NCBI RefSeq assembly: GCF_018128225.1
Contig: NZ_CP072377.1
Coordinates: 744,001 to 808,000, forward strand
From: Leptotrichia sp. oral taxon 218
Lineage (GTDB): Bacteria; Fusobacteriota; Fusobacteriia; Fusobacteriales; Leptotrichiaceae
Length of the DNA stretch: 64,000 bases
Direction: 5' to 3'
The notes under the pieces were generated by a model, which had not been told where the DNA came from, did no database searches, and saw only the letters and a program-made list of their open reading frames with translations. Both the position numbers and the translations under genes were made by a program. Of the stretch, positions 54,304 through 63,999 are shown piece after piece. The number at the start of each line of letters is the position of its first letter. The stretch's first letter is position 1.

Positions 54304-55376
54304 ATGGGAAGTTTTATAGAAATAAAAGATTTAGTAAAAAAGTATAAATTAGCCGATGGAAAAGAGATTTTTGCAGTAAATGACATAAATCTTGAGATTG
54401 AAAAGGCGATATTTATGGAATTATGGGACTTAGTGGCGCTGGGAAATCAACGCTTATAAGATTATTAAATAGACTTGAAGAACCGACTTCTGGACAGATT
54501 CTGGTTGAAGAAAATGCTGATTCAAATGGCACAGACTCTGATTTTTCGAAAAAGAATATTTTGGAATTTAATGAAGAGAAACTTAGAGAATACAGGAAAA
54601 AAACTGGAATGATATTTCAACACTTTAATTTACTAAATTCGAGAAATGTTGCACAAAATGTTGCGTTTCCGCTAGAAATTTCTGGGTGGCAAAAAGCTGA
54701 CATTGATAAAAGAGTGGATGAATTGCTTGAAATTGTTGGACTTTCTGATAGAAAAGAAAATTATCCTGAGCAACTTTCAGGAGGGCAAAAACAAAGAGTG
54801 GCAATTGCTAGGGCTTTAGCGAATAATCCTAAAATACTTTTGTCTGATGAAGCGACTTCAGCACTTGATCCTAGAACTACAAATTCAATTTTAGATTTAT
54901 TAAAACAGATAAATAAAGATTTTGGGATAACTATTATTTTAATTACTCACCAAATGGAAGTGATTAGAAAAATATGTAACAAAGTTGCGATTATGTCGAA
55001 TGGGGAAATTGTTGAAAGTGGAACTACAAAACAAATATTTTTAAGTCCCAAAAATGAACTAACTAAAGAATTTGTTGCTCACTTGTCACACGATACTTTT
55101 AGGACGGAAGAAGAAATTAAGAGAAGAAAAGAAAATAGCAATGGCGGTAAACTGAGATTAAAATTAAAATATAACGAAGAGCAAGTTAGCCGTTCTTATA
55201 TTGCAGAACTTATAAGAACTTTCGATGTGGAAGTAAATATTTTAGGTGGCTTTATTGACAAAGTAAGCAACATCATAATTGGAAATTTGCTTATTGAAAT
55301 TACAGCGAATGAAAAAAAAGTTCACGAAATTATAGATTGGCTTACAAAACATAAAATAGATTCGGAGGTGTTATAA
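54304..55376 (+). pseudogene. metN: Methionine ABC transporter ATPase MetN, frame broken by a missing G
   Basis: ATP-binding subunit of the D/L-methionine importer. From ATG 54304 (GAGGTG upstream) the first 34 codons read GSFIEIKDLVKKYKLADGKE...INLEIEK. The frame then fails at GG 54405-54406. With one more G it continues [30 protein letters not shown]. The Q-loop (FQHFNLLNSRN), signature [16 protein letters not shown] and Walker B LLSDEATSALDP follow. The C-terminal methionine-sensing NIL domain (about residues 275-357) is present. Repaired length is 357. Read as given, translation could restart at ATG 54423, but without the first strands. Sequencing error is likely. Confidence 0.88.
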
Positions 55377-55379
55377 TTT

Positions 55380-56063
55380 ATGAGATTTGATTGGATAGAA
55401 TTTTTTCAATTTCAAAATATGATTGTACCACTTTGGGAAACAATTTATATGGTTGGAATTGCGACTTTAGTTTCATTAGTTATTGGTTTTCCAATAGGAA
55501 TTTTGTTGGTTACTTCTGAAGAGAAAGGAATTAAGCCGAATAAATCACTGCATAAAATCTTAGATGTTATTTTGGTAAATATAACAAGATCAATTCCATT
55601 TATTATATTAATGGTTTTGTTGCTTCCATTAATGAGATTTATTGTGGGAACTTCCATTGGAAGTGTTCCGTTTATTATACCACTTGCGTTAGGTGCTGCT
55701 CCATTTGTTGCAAGAATAATTGAAGGAGCATTAAAAGAAGTGGATGAAGGATTAATAGAAGCTTCAAAATCAATGGGAGCAACTTCTAAAGAAATAATTT
55801 TAAAAGTGATGATACCAGAAGCATTACCTTCGTTAGTACATGGAATTACTTTGACAATTATCACGCTTATTGGGTATTCTGCACTTGCTGGAACTATTGG
55901 CGGTGGAGGATTAGGAAATTCGGCTGTAATGGATGGTTATCAAAATCAAAATTATGCAATTATATGGCAAGCTACAATAGTTATTATTGTTTTAGTTCAA
56001 ATTATACAATTTATTGGAGATACAATTGTAAATAAAATTATTGAAAAAAGAAAAAAAGTATAA
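55380..56063 (+). CDS. metI: Methionine ABC transporter permease MetI
   Basis: A 227-residue permease. Helices at about residues 18-42, 58-80 and 85-110 precede the EAA-type motif EASKSMGATSKEIILKVMIPEALPSLVHG. AGTIGGGGLGNSAVMDGYQNQNYAI is the methionine-group signature. It begins four bases after metN. Ribosome-site-like GGAGGTG lies within the end of metN. It works with MetN and MetQ. Confidence 0.94.
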   Translation: MRFDWIEFFQFQNMIVPLWETIYMVGIATLVSLVIGFPIGILLVTSEEKGIKPNKSLHKILDVILVNITRSIPFIILMVLLLPLMRFIVGTSIGSVPFIIPLALGAAPFVARIIEGALKEVDEGLIEASKSMGATSKEIILKVMIPEALPSLVHGITLTIITLIGYSALAGTIGGGGLGNSAVMDGYQNQNYAIIWQATIVIIVLVQIIQFIGDTIVNKIIEKRKKV

Positions 56064-56105
56064 ATAAAAAATTTAATTTAATTTAAAAAGAAAGGATGAT
56101 GCAAA

Positions 56106-56882
56106 ATGAAAAAAATATTAGCATTGTTAGTTGCGCTTGCACTATTTGTGGTGTCTTGCGGAAAAGGGGAAAAATTGAAAGTTGGAGCGACTCCAGTTCC
56201 ACATGGAGAGTTCCTAAAATTAGTAAAAGATGATTTGAAAAAACAAGGAGTTGATTTGGAAATTGTGCAATTTAACGATTATATCTTGCCAAATAAAGCT
56301 CTTGCGGATAAAAGTATAGACGCAAACTTTTTCCAACATGTTCCATATATGGAAGATTTTGCGAAAAGAAATAATATTCCTTTAGTTTCAGTTGGAAATG
56401 TGCATTTAGAACCAATGGCGCTTTATTCTAAAAAAATTAAAAATATAAAAGATTTGAAACCGAATGACACATTAATTATTCCAAATGATCCGACAAACGG
56501 TGGAAGAGCTTTAATTTTGCTTGATAAAGCTGGAATTATAAAATTGAAAGATAATAAAAAATTGGATTCTACAACTAAAGATATAGCAAGCAATCCTAAA
56601 AAAATTAAAATTGTAACTTTGTCAAATGAACAAATTGCACCAAGATTAGTTGAAGTTGCAGGAGCAATCATTAATTCAAACTTTGCAATTAATGCGGGAG
56701 TTACTAAAAACGAAATTATTTTGCAGGAAGATAAAAATTCGCCTTATGCAAATGTTGTAACTGTTCTAAAAGGTAATGAAAATGACCCTAGAATACAAAA
56801 ATTGATGAAAGCGTTGCAAAGTGAAAAAGTTAAAAAATACATCGAAGAAAAATATGAAGGAAGAATTATTCCAGCATTTTAG
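56106..56882 (+). CDS. metQ: Methionine-binding lipoprotein MetQ
   Basis: 258 residues, lipobox VVSCG (Cys18). NLPA/MetQ-family motifs: KVGATPVPHGEFLK, DYILPNKALADKSIDANFFQHVPYMEDF, IIPNDPTNGGRALILLDKAG and INSNFAINAGV. It binds methionine and hands it to MetNI. Ribosome site AAAGGAT. A terminator follows closely. Confidence 0.95.
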   Translation: MKKILALLVALALFVVSCGKGEKLKVGATPVPHGEFLKLVKDDLKKQGVDLEIVQFNDYILPNKALADKSIDANFFQHVPYMEDFAKRNNIPLVSVGNVHLEPMALYSKKIKNIKDLKPNDTLIIPNDPTNGGRALILLDKAGIIKLKDNKKLDSTTKDIASNPKKIKIVTLSNEQIAPRLVEVAGAIINSNFAINAGVTKNEIILQEDKNSPYANVVTVLKGNENDPRIQKLMKALQSEKVKKYIEEKYEGRIIPAF

Positions 56883-56893
56883 TCTTTGTAATT

Positions 56894-56918
56894 AAGTCGC
56901 TTTATGCGGCTTTTTTTA
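56894..56918 (+). terminator. Terminator of the methionine operon
   Basis: AAGTCGC (56894-56900) pairs with GCGGCTT (56906-56912) with one G-U pair and is followed by T7. Confidence 0.8.
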
Positions 56919-57060
56919 TTTGATTTTATTAAAAAAAAATGATATAATTTGAAAAATAATTTATAAAAAAATAAAAATATGTGAATTAAAAAAGTTGTAA
57001 AAAACAAAATAAAATAAAATAAAATAAAACATAATAAAAAGAAAGGATAAAAGATAAAAA

Positions 57061-59205
57061 ATGAAGAAAATATTTGTGATTTGGGCAGTTTTAATAGCTG
57101 CTAGCAGTGTTTTTGCTGAAGAAAATACAAATGCGGGAAATGTTGCGAAAACAAATAACTTGGAAAAACAAAATGGAGTGACTAAAAAAGCAAGCACAAA
57201 AAAATCAGGATTTTGGGACTTTTATGAGCAGCAACAGGCGAAGTTGTTGAAACCAAATGATAGAGAATTGTTTAGTGAGCTGGATAAAAGCGTTAGACCA
57301 CAAGATGACTTTTACAAATATGTAAATAACAAATGGGATAAAAGTACAGTAATCCCAAAAGCAAAATCTTCTTGGGGTTCATTTGTTGAAGTTAGCGAAA
57401 AGAATCAGGATTTTTTGAAAAATTTGATTAAAGAATTGGAAGAAAAAAAAGTAAGCAATAATACAAATGAACAGAAAATTTTAACTTTGTATAAAAGTTT
57501 TTCGGATATGAAAAGAAGAGATGAACTTGGAATTTCGCCAATTAAAAATAGTTTAGAGAAAATTGACGCAATTAAAGATATACAAGATTTGCAAAAATAT
57601 AATATTGAAAATACAAGACAGGGAAATAATGAGTTTTATGGCTGGGGACTTGGAACGGATTTGAATAACGCCAAAAACTATGCTATATATTTGGGAGATG
57701 CAAGTTTAGGATTATCAGTGGATTATTATCAAAAGGATACTGCTGAAAATAGAAAGATTTTGTCAGAATATACGAACTATGTTAGCGATATGTTAAAATT
57801 TTTAGGAGAAAAAGATACTTTGCAAAAAGCGCAAAAAATTGTGCAATTTGAAAAAGATATGGCTAGTACGATGTTGAAAGTTGAAGATTATCACGATGTT
57901 AAAAAGTATAATAATCCTAGAAGCGTGAAAGATTTGGCAAATATTACGAAAAATATAGATTTGGCGGATTATCTTAAGAAAGTTGGTGTAAATACTGATA
58001 AAGTGATTATTAGTGAACTAAATTACTATCAAAATCTGGACAGATTTTTGAAAGATGAAAATATTGACTTGATTAAAGATTATATGAAATTTCAATTGAT
58101 TAATGGATCGACAGCATATCTTACTGATGAAATTGGAAAAAGAAGTTTTGAATTTTACGGAAGATATTTGAATGGTCAAAAAGAGAGAGAAACGCTGGAA
58201 AAAAGAGCACTGTACTTTACAGATGGCACACTTGGAGAAATGGTTGGACAGATTTATGTTAAAAGAAACTTTACGCCTGAAGCTAAGAAAGATACGAAAG
58301 AAATGGTTGAATATATAAGAAAAGCACTTAAAAATAGAATTTCTAAACTTTCTTGGATGAGTGATACAACTAAGAAAAAAGCGCAGGAAAAATTGGCGAA
58401 AATAACTGTTAAAATTGGTTATCCAGATAAATGGAAAGATTATAGCACATTGGTTTTCAAAGATGATGATACTCTTTATGATTTAGTTGAAAAAATGAAT
58501 GACTGGGGATATAAAGATACTCTTAAAAAAGTTGGAAAACCTGTGGATAAAACTGAGTGGGGAATGTCTGCAAATACAGTAAATGCTTATTATTCGCCAA
58601 CTGGAAATGAAATAGTATTTCCAGCAGGAATACTTCAACCGCCATTTTATGACGCCAAAAACTCTGAAGCTGCCGCAAATTTTGGAGCGATTGGAACTGT
58701 GATTGCACATGAAATAACACATGGATTTGATGTTTCTGGAGCTTCTTATGATGGAGATGGAAATGTGAGAAACTGGTGGACTAATGAAGATAGAGCAAAA
58801 TTTGATGCTATTTCTAAAAAATTGGCGGACGAATTTTCAAGCTATACGGTAGTTGATAATACAAGAGTGAATGGAGAATTTACATTGACTGAAAATATTG
58901 CCGATTTAGGTGGAGTAAATATCGCTTATGACGCACTGCAGCTTTATTTGAAAGATCATCCGAATTCGACAAAGGCTTATGATGATACGATAAGTAAACT
59001 GTTCTTTTTGAGCTATGCGAGAATGTGGCGACAAAAATCAACACCTGAATATTTAAAAAATAGTACGAAAACAGATTCTCATTCGCCAAATTTCCTAAGA
59101 GTAAATGCAATTTTAAAAAATGTTGATGCTTTTGAGAAAACATTTGAAGTGAAAGAAGGAGATAAGATGTATAAAGCTCCTGCTGATAGAATTAAAATTT
59201 GGTAA
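57061..59205 (+). CDS. Exported M13-family metallopeptidase (PepO/neprilysin type)
   Basis: 714 residues. The signal peptide (1-19, ending SSVFA) is followed by a short Lys/Asn linker. The M13 N-terminal domain starts RPQDDFYKYVNNKWDKSTVIPKAKSSWGSF. The catalytic domain has NAYYSPTGNEIVFPAGILQPPFY and VIAHEITHGFD (H550, E551, H554). It also has ENIADLGGVNIAYDAL (third zinc ligand E611) and SYARMWRQKSTPEY. It is exported and probably degrades peptides outside the cytoplasmic membrane. Monocistronic by spacing. Confidence 0.94.
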   Translation: MKKIFVIWAVLIAASSVFAEENTNAGNVAKTNNLEKQNGVTKKASTKKSGFWDFYEQQQAKLLKPNDRELFSELDKSVRPQDDFYKYVNNKWDKSTVIPKAKSSWGSFVEVSEKNQDFLKNLIKELEEKKVSNNTNEQKILTLYKSFSDMKRRDELGISPIKNSLEKIDAIKDIQDLQKYNIENTRQGNNEFYGWGLGTDLNNAKNYAIYLGDASLGLSVDYYQKDTAENRKILSEYTNYVSDMLKFLGEKDTLQKAQKIVQFEKDMASTMLKVEDYHDVKKYNNPRSVKDLANITKNIDLADYLKKVGVNTDKVIISELNYYQNLDRFLKDENIDLIKDYMKFQLINGSTAYLTDEIGKRSFEFYGRYLNGQKERETLEKRALYFTDGTLGEMVGQIYVKRNFTPEAKKDTKEMVEYIRKALKNRISKLSWMSDTTKKKAQEKLAKITVKIGYPDKWKDYSTLVFKDDDTLYDLVEKMNDWGYKDTLKKVGKPVDKTEWGMSANTVNAYYSPTGNEIVFPAGILQPPFYDAKNSEAAANFGAIGTVIAHEITHGFDVSGASYDGDGNVRNWWTNEDRAKFDAISKKLADEFSSYTVVDNTRVNGEFTLTENIADLGGVNIAYDALQLYLKDHPNSTKAYDDTISKLFFLSYARMWRQKSTPEYLKNSTKTDSHSPNFLRVNAILKNVDAFEKTFEVKEGDKMYKAPADRIKIW

Positions 59206-59221
59206 AAAGTTTTTTTTAATC

Positions 59222-59250
59222 TTGAAAAAATATAAAAAATGTGATATAAT
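59222..59250 (+). promoter_or_regulatory. Promoter of the rimP-nusA-infB operon
   Basis: TTGAAA (59222-59227) and TATAAT (59245-59250) with a 17-base spacer and an extended -10 TGA. Confidence 0.7.
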
Positions 59251-59274
59251 ATATTTAAGAAAATAGATTTTAGG

Positions 59275-59295
59275 AGAGTGGGTTGTTCCCACTCT
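59275..59295 (+). promoter_or_regulatory. Leader hairpin of the rimP-nusA operon
   Basis: AGAGTGGG (59275-59282) pairs with CCCACTCT (59288-59295) around TTGTT. It begins about 18 bases after the expected transcript start. TTAGTTTT follows, a poor T run. It might be an attenuator or 5' stability hairpin. Confidence 0.5.
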
Positions 59296-59320
59296 TTAGT
59301 TTTAGATATAGAGGTGAATT

Positions 59321-59809
59321 ATGGAACAAATTTTGAATGAATTTGAAAAGAAAATCGAATTGCATTTGAAAGAAATGAATTTAGAACTGGCGGATGTTGA
59401 ATATGTGCGAGATGGTGGATACAATTATTTAAGAGTTTATGTGGAAAAGGAAGAAGGTGTGACGACACTTGATGATTGTATCGACTTTAGCAGAAAAATT
59501 GATGGAATTGCCGACGAACTTATAGATGAGAAGTTTTTTCTGGAAGTTTCAACTCCGGGAATTGAGCGTAAACTTAAAAAAGAAAAGGATTTTGTACGAT
59601 TTACTGGAGAAAAAATTAATGTTCATACGAAAAGCAATATAGAAGGAACTAAGAAATTTATTGGGAAATTAGAAAAATTTGAAAATAATACAATTTTTAT
59701 TTCTGATGTGAAGTTGGAAAAAATAGTTCAGATTCCGCTGGAAAAATTGAAAAAGGCGAATTTGGTTTATGAAATACCTAACGGAATATTGGATAGCGAG
59801 GAGGATTAG
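59321..59809 (+). CDS. rimP: Ribosome maturation factor RimP
   Basis: Needed for 30S subunit maturation. 162 residues, usual length. Motifs: LELADVEYVRDGGYNYLRVYVEKEEGVTLDDC-type strand (GVTTLDDCIDFSRKI) and FLEVSTPGIERKLKKEKDFVRFTGEKI. The gene leads the classic rimP-nusA-ylxR-infB operon, with nusA 3 bases after its stop. Confidence 0.95.
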   Translation: MEQILNEFEKKIELHLKEMNLELADVEYVRDGGYNYLRVYVEKEEGVTTLDDCIDFSRKIDGIADELIDEKFFLEVSTPGIERKLKKEKDFVRFTGEKINVHTKSNIEGTKKFIGKLEKFENNTIFISDVKLEKIVQIPLEKLKKANLVYEIPNGILDSEED

Positions 59810-59812
59810 AGA

Positions 59813-60919
59813 GTGAAAGGTAAAGACCAAAAAATATTTTTGGAAGCGCTTGACGAATTAGAAAAAGAAAAAGGGATTTTAAAAGAAGAATTGTTTGAAA
59901 CAATTGAAACAGCGCTTCTTGCAGCGTATAAAAAAAATTATGGGGAAAGAGATAATGTTAAAGTTACAATAAATAGAAATAGTGGAGATGTGAAAGTATT
60001 TTCACAAAAAAAAATTGTGGAAGTTGTGGAAAATCCAGATGATGAAATAAGTTTGGAAGATGCGGTTTCATTGAAAAAAAGATCGAAATTAGGCGATATT
60101 TTAGATTTGGAAATCAATGCAGAAAACTTTAAAAGAAATGCGATTCAAAATGCAAAACAAATTGTTGTGCAAAAAGTCAGAGAATGTGAAAAAAGAAATA
60201 TCTTTAACAGATTCAAGGAAATTGAAAACACAATTGTACCTGCAAATGTTAGAAAAACTGATGAAAAAGGTAACTTGTATGTTGATATCAATGGACTTGA
60301 AGCGATTATTCCAGCAAAAGAGCTGTCGGCATCAGATTCTTTTAAACAAGGGGATAGAATAAAAGTTTTTGTTGGAGAAGTTGAAGAAAATACGAAATTT
60401 ACAAAAACATTTATTTCAAGAAAATCTGAAGAACTTTTAAGAGGACTGTTAAAACTTGAAATTCCTGAAATTGAAGAAGGGATTATCGAAATAAAAAATA
60501 TTGCCAGAGAAGCTGGAAGCCGTGCTAAGGTGGCAGTTTACTCAAATGACGAAAACCTTGATGTAAAAGGGGCTTGTATTGGAAAAAATGGGCTTAGAAT
60601 TCAAAGTGTCATTGACGAATTGGGCGGAGAAAAAATTGATATTGTACTTTGGGACGAAGATATTAAAGAATTTGTAAAAAATTCACTAAATCCTGCACAA
60701 GTTTTAGCAGTAGAAATTGTTGAAGAGAAAAAAGAAGATAAAGAAAATGAAAAAACTGATAAAGAGCTTGAAAAAACAGAAATTGCAAAAGTGTTTGTAC
60801 AAGAAGATCAACTTTCTCTTGCAATCGGTAAAAAAGGTCAAAATTCAAGACTTGCAGCTAGACTTTGCGGAATAAAAATTGATATTAATACCGTAGAAGC
60901 GGATGAAATACAAGAATAA
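59813..60919 (+). CDS. nusA: Transcription termination/antitermination factor NusA
   Basis: Binds RNA polymerase and nascent RNA to modulate pausing and termination. It starts with GTG 59813 behind GAGGAGG. The N-terminal domain (LEALDELEKEKGILKEELFETIETALLAAYKKNYG), S1 domain (about 135-200) and two KH domains (ARVAVYSNDENLDVKGACIGKNGLRIQSVIDELGGEKIDI type; second with QLSLAIGKKGQNSRLAARL) are in order. A charged insert (about 305-322) lies between the KH domains. At 368 residues it lacks the acidic repeats of proteobacterial NusA. Confidence 0.95.
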   Translation: MKGKDQKIFLEALDELEKEKGILKEELFETIETALLAAYKKNYGERDNVKVTINRNSGDVKVFSQKKIVEVVENPDDEISLEDAVSLKKRSKLGDILDLEINAENFKRNAIQNAKQIVVQKVRECEKRNIFNRFKEIENTIVPANVRKTDEKGNLYVDINGLEAIIPAKELSASDSFKQGDRIKVFVGEVEENTKFTKTFISRKSEELLRGLLKLEIPEIEEGIIEIKNIAREAGSRAKVAVYSNDENLDVKGACIGKNGLRIQSVIDELGGEKIDIVLWDEDIKEFVKNSLNPAQVLAVEIVEEKKEDKENEKTDKELEKTEIAKVFVQEDQLSLAIGKKGQNSRLAARLCGIKIDINTVEADEIQE

Positions 60920-60948
60920 ATTTTAAAAATTTAAAGGAAAAATGAATT

Positions 60949-61461
60949 ATGCCAACTAGAATGTGTGTCTGCTGTCGAAGAAAAGGAGAAAAAGATTCTT
61001 TTTTCAGAGTGGCACAAAAAGATAAGAAATATGTTTTTGATAAAGAAATGAAAATTCAGGCTCGTGGATTTTATGTCTGTAAGACGAAAGAATGTATTGA
61101 AAAATTGTCAAAAAATAAAAAATATGATATTGAAATTCAATATTTGGTAAAAATGTTGGAAAATATAGAAAAAAATAATATAATTGATATTTTAAAACCG
61201 ATGAAAAATTCGAAATTTTTTGCTTTTGGAATTGATGAAAATATTAATTATATAAAAAAAGAAAAAGTGAAATTAGTTGTAATTCCTCGTGATATAAATA
61301 AAAAATATATCGAAGAATTTTTACGGTTACAGGAAAAATATTCTATAAATATTATTTTTATTGAAAAAAAAGAAGAGTTTATCAAACTTTTCATGCGAGA
61401 TGTGAATGTCGTTGGAATTTTTGATAAAAAGGTGATAAAAGGAATACTTAAAAAATTATAA
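60949..61461 (+). CDS. YlxR (DUF448) protein fused to an L7Ae-like domain
   Basis: 170 residues with two parts. Residues 1-75 are YlxR/RnpM: TRMCVCCRRKGEKDSFFRVAQ, and RGFYVCKTKECIEKL. This is an RNA-binding module recently linked to RNase P regulation in Gram-positives. Residues about 85-170 (NSKFFAFGIDENINYIKKEK, VKLVVIPRDINKKYIEEFL, NVVGIFDKKVIKGIL) have the L7Ae/YlxQ ribosomal-protein-like pattern. In Bacillus these are two adjacent genes, ylxR and ylxQ; here they form one reading frame in the same operon place. Confidence 0.8.
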   Translation: MPTRMCVCCRRKGEKDSFFRVAQKDKKYVFDKEMKIQARGFYVCKTKECIEKLSKNKKYDIEIQYLVKMLENIEKNNIIDILKPMKNSKFFAFGIDENINYIKKEKVKLVVIPRDINKKYIEEFLRLQEKYSINIIFIEKKEEFIKLFMRDVNVVGIFDKKVIKGILKKL

Positions 61462-61503
61462 AAAATAGTACAATATAATAAAAGAAAGTGGAGGTGATCT
61501 TGG

Positions 61504-63999
61504 ATGAAAAAAGTACACGAATTGGCAAAAGAGATGGGCTACATTGGAACTGCAAAATTTATTGAAGATATTGCTAAAGTGGGAGTTAATAAAAAACATC
61601 ATATGAATGTTGTGACAACTGAAGAAGAACAGCTCATAAAGAAAAATTTAGCAAAAGATAAAAAAATAGAAGAAAAACTTGAAAAAAAAGAAACCGTGCA
61701 GAAAAATGAACAAAATCTTAAAGAAAATCAAAAGAAAATGGAGATGAAAGTTAATTTGAGCAACCAAAATAATATGGATAAAAATTTGAATAAACAAAAT
61801 AAAGAGAATAAAAATTTCGGAAATAGAGATAACAGAGAAAATAATAAAAACAATAAAGAAAACAGAAATTTTAGAGAAAACGACAGAAATTCTGATAATA
61901 AAAACTTTAGAAAAGACAGATCGTTTAATAGAGAAAATAACAGAGACAACAAAGACAACAGAAATTTTGGAAATAGAGAAAATAGAGATAGCAGAGATAA
62001 TAGAAATTTTAGAGATAATGACAGAAATTCTGACAATAAAAACTTTAGAAAAGACAGATCGTTTAATAGAAAAAATAACAGAGATAATAAAGACAACAGA
62101 AATTTTGGAAATAGAGAAAATAGAGATAGCAGAGATAATAGAAATTTTAGAGATAATGACAGAAATTCTGATAATAAAAATTTTAGAAAAGATAGACCGT
62201 TTAATAGAGAAAATAATAGGGATAACAAAGACAACAGAAATTTTGGAAATAGAGAAAACAGAGATAGCAGAGATAATAGAAATTTTAGAGATAATGATAG
62301 AAATTCTGACAATAAAAATTTTAGAGATAATGATAGAAATTCTGACAATAAAAATTTTAGAAAAGACAGACCGTTTAATAGAGAAAATAATAGGGATAAT
62401 AGAGACAACAGAAATTTCGGTGCGAAAAAAGAAATTCAGAATGACATCATAGCTACACCTGTCGCTGAAAAAGGGAAAAATATCGGAAAAGGTAAAGGAA
62501 AATTTGAAAAGAAAAAATATGAAAAAAATAGAAGAGATAGAGAAGAAAAAGAACTTCGTTCAGATTTTAGAAGAGATGATAAAAAGAAAAAGAAAAATAA
62601 AAAACAGGAAAAAGTTGTAAAAGATGAAATTGTGAGAATTGAAGGAGAATCTATTGGAATGATAACTATTGGAGAAGAAATAGTTATTAAAGATTTGGCT
62701 GAAAAATTAGGAATTAATATTTCAGACATAATTAAAAAATTCTTTATGGAAGGTAAAATGCTTACTGCAAATGCAATTTTAACTTTTGAAGAAGCTGAAG
62801 AAGTGGCGCTTGACTATGATGTAATTGTGGAAAAAGAAGAAGTTGAGGAAGTTAGTTACGGTGAAAAATATCACTTGGAAACTGAGGACAGTGAAAAAGA
62901 TTTGGTTACAAGAGCACCTGTAATTACTATAATGGGACATGTCGATCATGGAAAAACTTCACTGCTTGATGCACTTAGACATACAAATGTGATTGAAGGA
63001 GAAGCTGGAGGAATCACTCAAAAAATTGGTGCTTATCAAGTAAACTGGAAAGGTCAGAAAATAACATTTATTGACACTCCTGGACACGAAGCGTTTACTG
63101 AAATGAGAGCTCGTGGAGCAAATATTACAGATATTTCAATTTTGATTGTAGCGGCGGACGACGGAGTTAAACCTCAAACTGTGGAAGCAATTTCCCACGC
63201 CAAAGAAGCTGGAGTACCTATAATTGTTGCAATTAATAAAATTGATAAGTCAGGTGCGGATCCGATAAAAGTTAGAACTGAGTTGACAGAATATGGACTT
63301 ATGTCGCCTGAATGGGGTGGAACTACAGAGTTTGTAGAAATTTCAGCTAAGAAAAAAATTAACTTGGAAGAACTTTTGGAAACAATTTTGATTACGGCTG
63401 AATTAGAAGAGTTAAAAGCAAATCCTAAGAAAAGACCAAAGGCAGTTGTCGTAGAGTCGAGATTAGATCCGAAAATGGGAGCAGTTGCCGATGTTTTAGT
63501 ACAAGAAGGAACGCTTAAAATAGGAGATATTTTTGTTGCGGGAGAAGCACACGGAAGAGTTCGTTCGATGGTTGACGACAGAGGTAAGAAGATTAACAAA
63601 GCTCTAATTTCTCAACCAGTTGAAATTACTGGATTTAATGTTGTTCCAAATGCTGGAGACATTTTGTATGGTGTGGAAAGTGATAAACATGCTAAGAAAA
63701 TAGTTGAAGATTTCATCCGTGAGAAAAAAGTTAATGATCAGAACAAGAAAAAACACATTTCACTTGAAAGTTTGTCTCAGGAATTGGAAGAGCAGGAATT
63801 AAAAGAGTTGAAATGTATTATAAGAGCGGATTCCAAAGGGTCTGTTGAAGCGTTGAGAGAGTCGCTTGAAAAATTGAATAATGAAAAAGTTGTTGTAAAT
63901 ATAATTCAAGGAAGTGCTGGAGCGGTAACAGAAGGGGATGTGAAACTTGCCGAAGCGTCAAATGCGATAATTATTGCATTTGGAGTAAGACCAACTACA
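61504..63999 (+). CDS. infB: Translation initiation factor IF-2, C-terminus cut by window edge
   Basis: Places initiator tRNA on the ribosome. The frame is open from ATG 61504 (GGAGGTGATCTTGG upstream) to the window end, 832 codons. The N-terminal IF2_N fold ([26 protein letters not shown]) is followed by a very Asn/Arg/Asp-rich repeated region (about residues 95-310). A basic segment and a second IF2_N (about 380-450) follow. The G domain starts with [13 protein letters not shown] (G478), then [16 protein letters not shown] and NKIDKSG. Domain II and the start of domain III follow. The repeat is unusually large. Confidence 0.95.
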   Translation, partial: MKKVHELAKEMGYIGTAKFIEDIAKVGVNKKHHMNVVTTEEEQLIKKNLAKDKKIEEKLEKKETVQKNEQNLKENQKKMEMKVNLSNQNNMDKNLNKQNKENKNFGNRDNRENNKNNKENRNFRENDRNSDNKNFRKDRSFNRENNRDNKDNRNFGNRENRDSRDNRNFRDNDRNSDNKNFRKDRSFNRKNNRDNKDNRNFGNRENRDSRDNRNFRDNDRNSDNKNFRKDRPFNRENNRDNKDNRNFGNRENRDSRDNRNFRDNDRNSDNKNFRDNDRNSDNKNFRKDRPFNRENNRDNRDNRNFGAKKEIQNDIIATPVAEKGKNIGKGKGKFEKKKYEKNRRDREEKELRSDFRRDDKKKKKNKKQEKVVKDEIVRIEGESIGMITIGEEIVIKDLAEKLGINISDIIKKFFMEGKMLTANAILTFEEAEEVALDYDVIVEKEEVEEVSYGEKYHLETEDSEKDLVTRAPVITIMGHVDHGKTSLLDALRHTNVIEGEAGGITQKIGAYQVNWKGQKITFIDTPGHEAFTEMRARGANITDISILIVAADDGVKPQTVEAISHAKEAGVPIIVAINKIDKSGADPIKVRTELTEYGLMSPEWGGTTEFVEISAKKKINLEELLETILITAELEELKANPKKRPKAVVVESRLDPKMGAVADVLVQEGTLKIGDIFVAGEAHGRVRSMVDDRGKKINKALISQPVEITGFNVVPNAGDILYGVESDKHAKKIVEDFIREKKVNDQNKKKHISLESLSQELEEQELKELKCIIRADSKGSVEALRESLEKLNNEKVVVNIIQGSAGAVTEGDVKLAEASNAIIIAFGVRPTT
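61801..62425 (+). repeat. 138-base tandem repeat inside infB
   Basis: A 46-codon unit (starting [20 protein letters not shown]) begins at 61939, 62077 and 62215, spaced exactly 138 bases. A diverged copy lies before it from about 61801. The copy from 62215 is 174 bases long because of an inner 36-base duplication, and a partial copy begins at 62389. The reading frame is kept throughout. Confidence 0.85.

Noticed and set aside
61728-62408. Long minus-strand open frame (226 codons) rich in Leu/Ser opposite infB
   Set aside because: It is the complement of the infB tandem repeat; the repeat keeps the antisense frame open. It has no ribosome site, and the plus-strand frame is clearly IF-2.
61801-62425. 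Possible CRISPR-like array
   Set aside because: The repeats are 138 bases, contiguous and without unique spacers; they encode protein in frame within infB.
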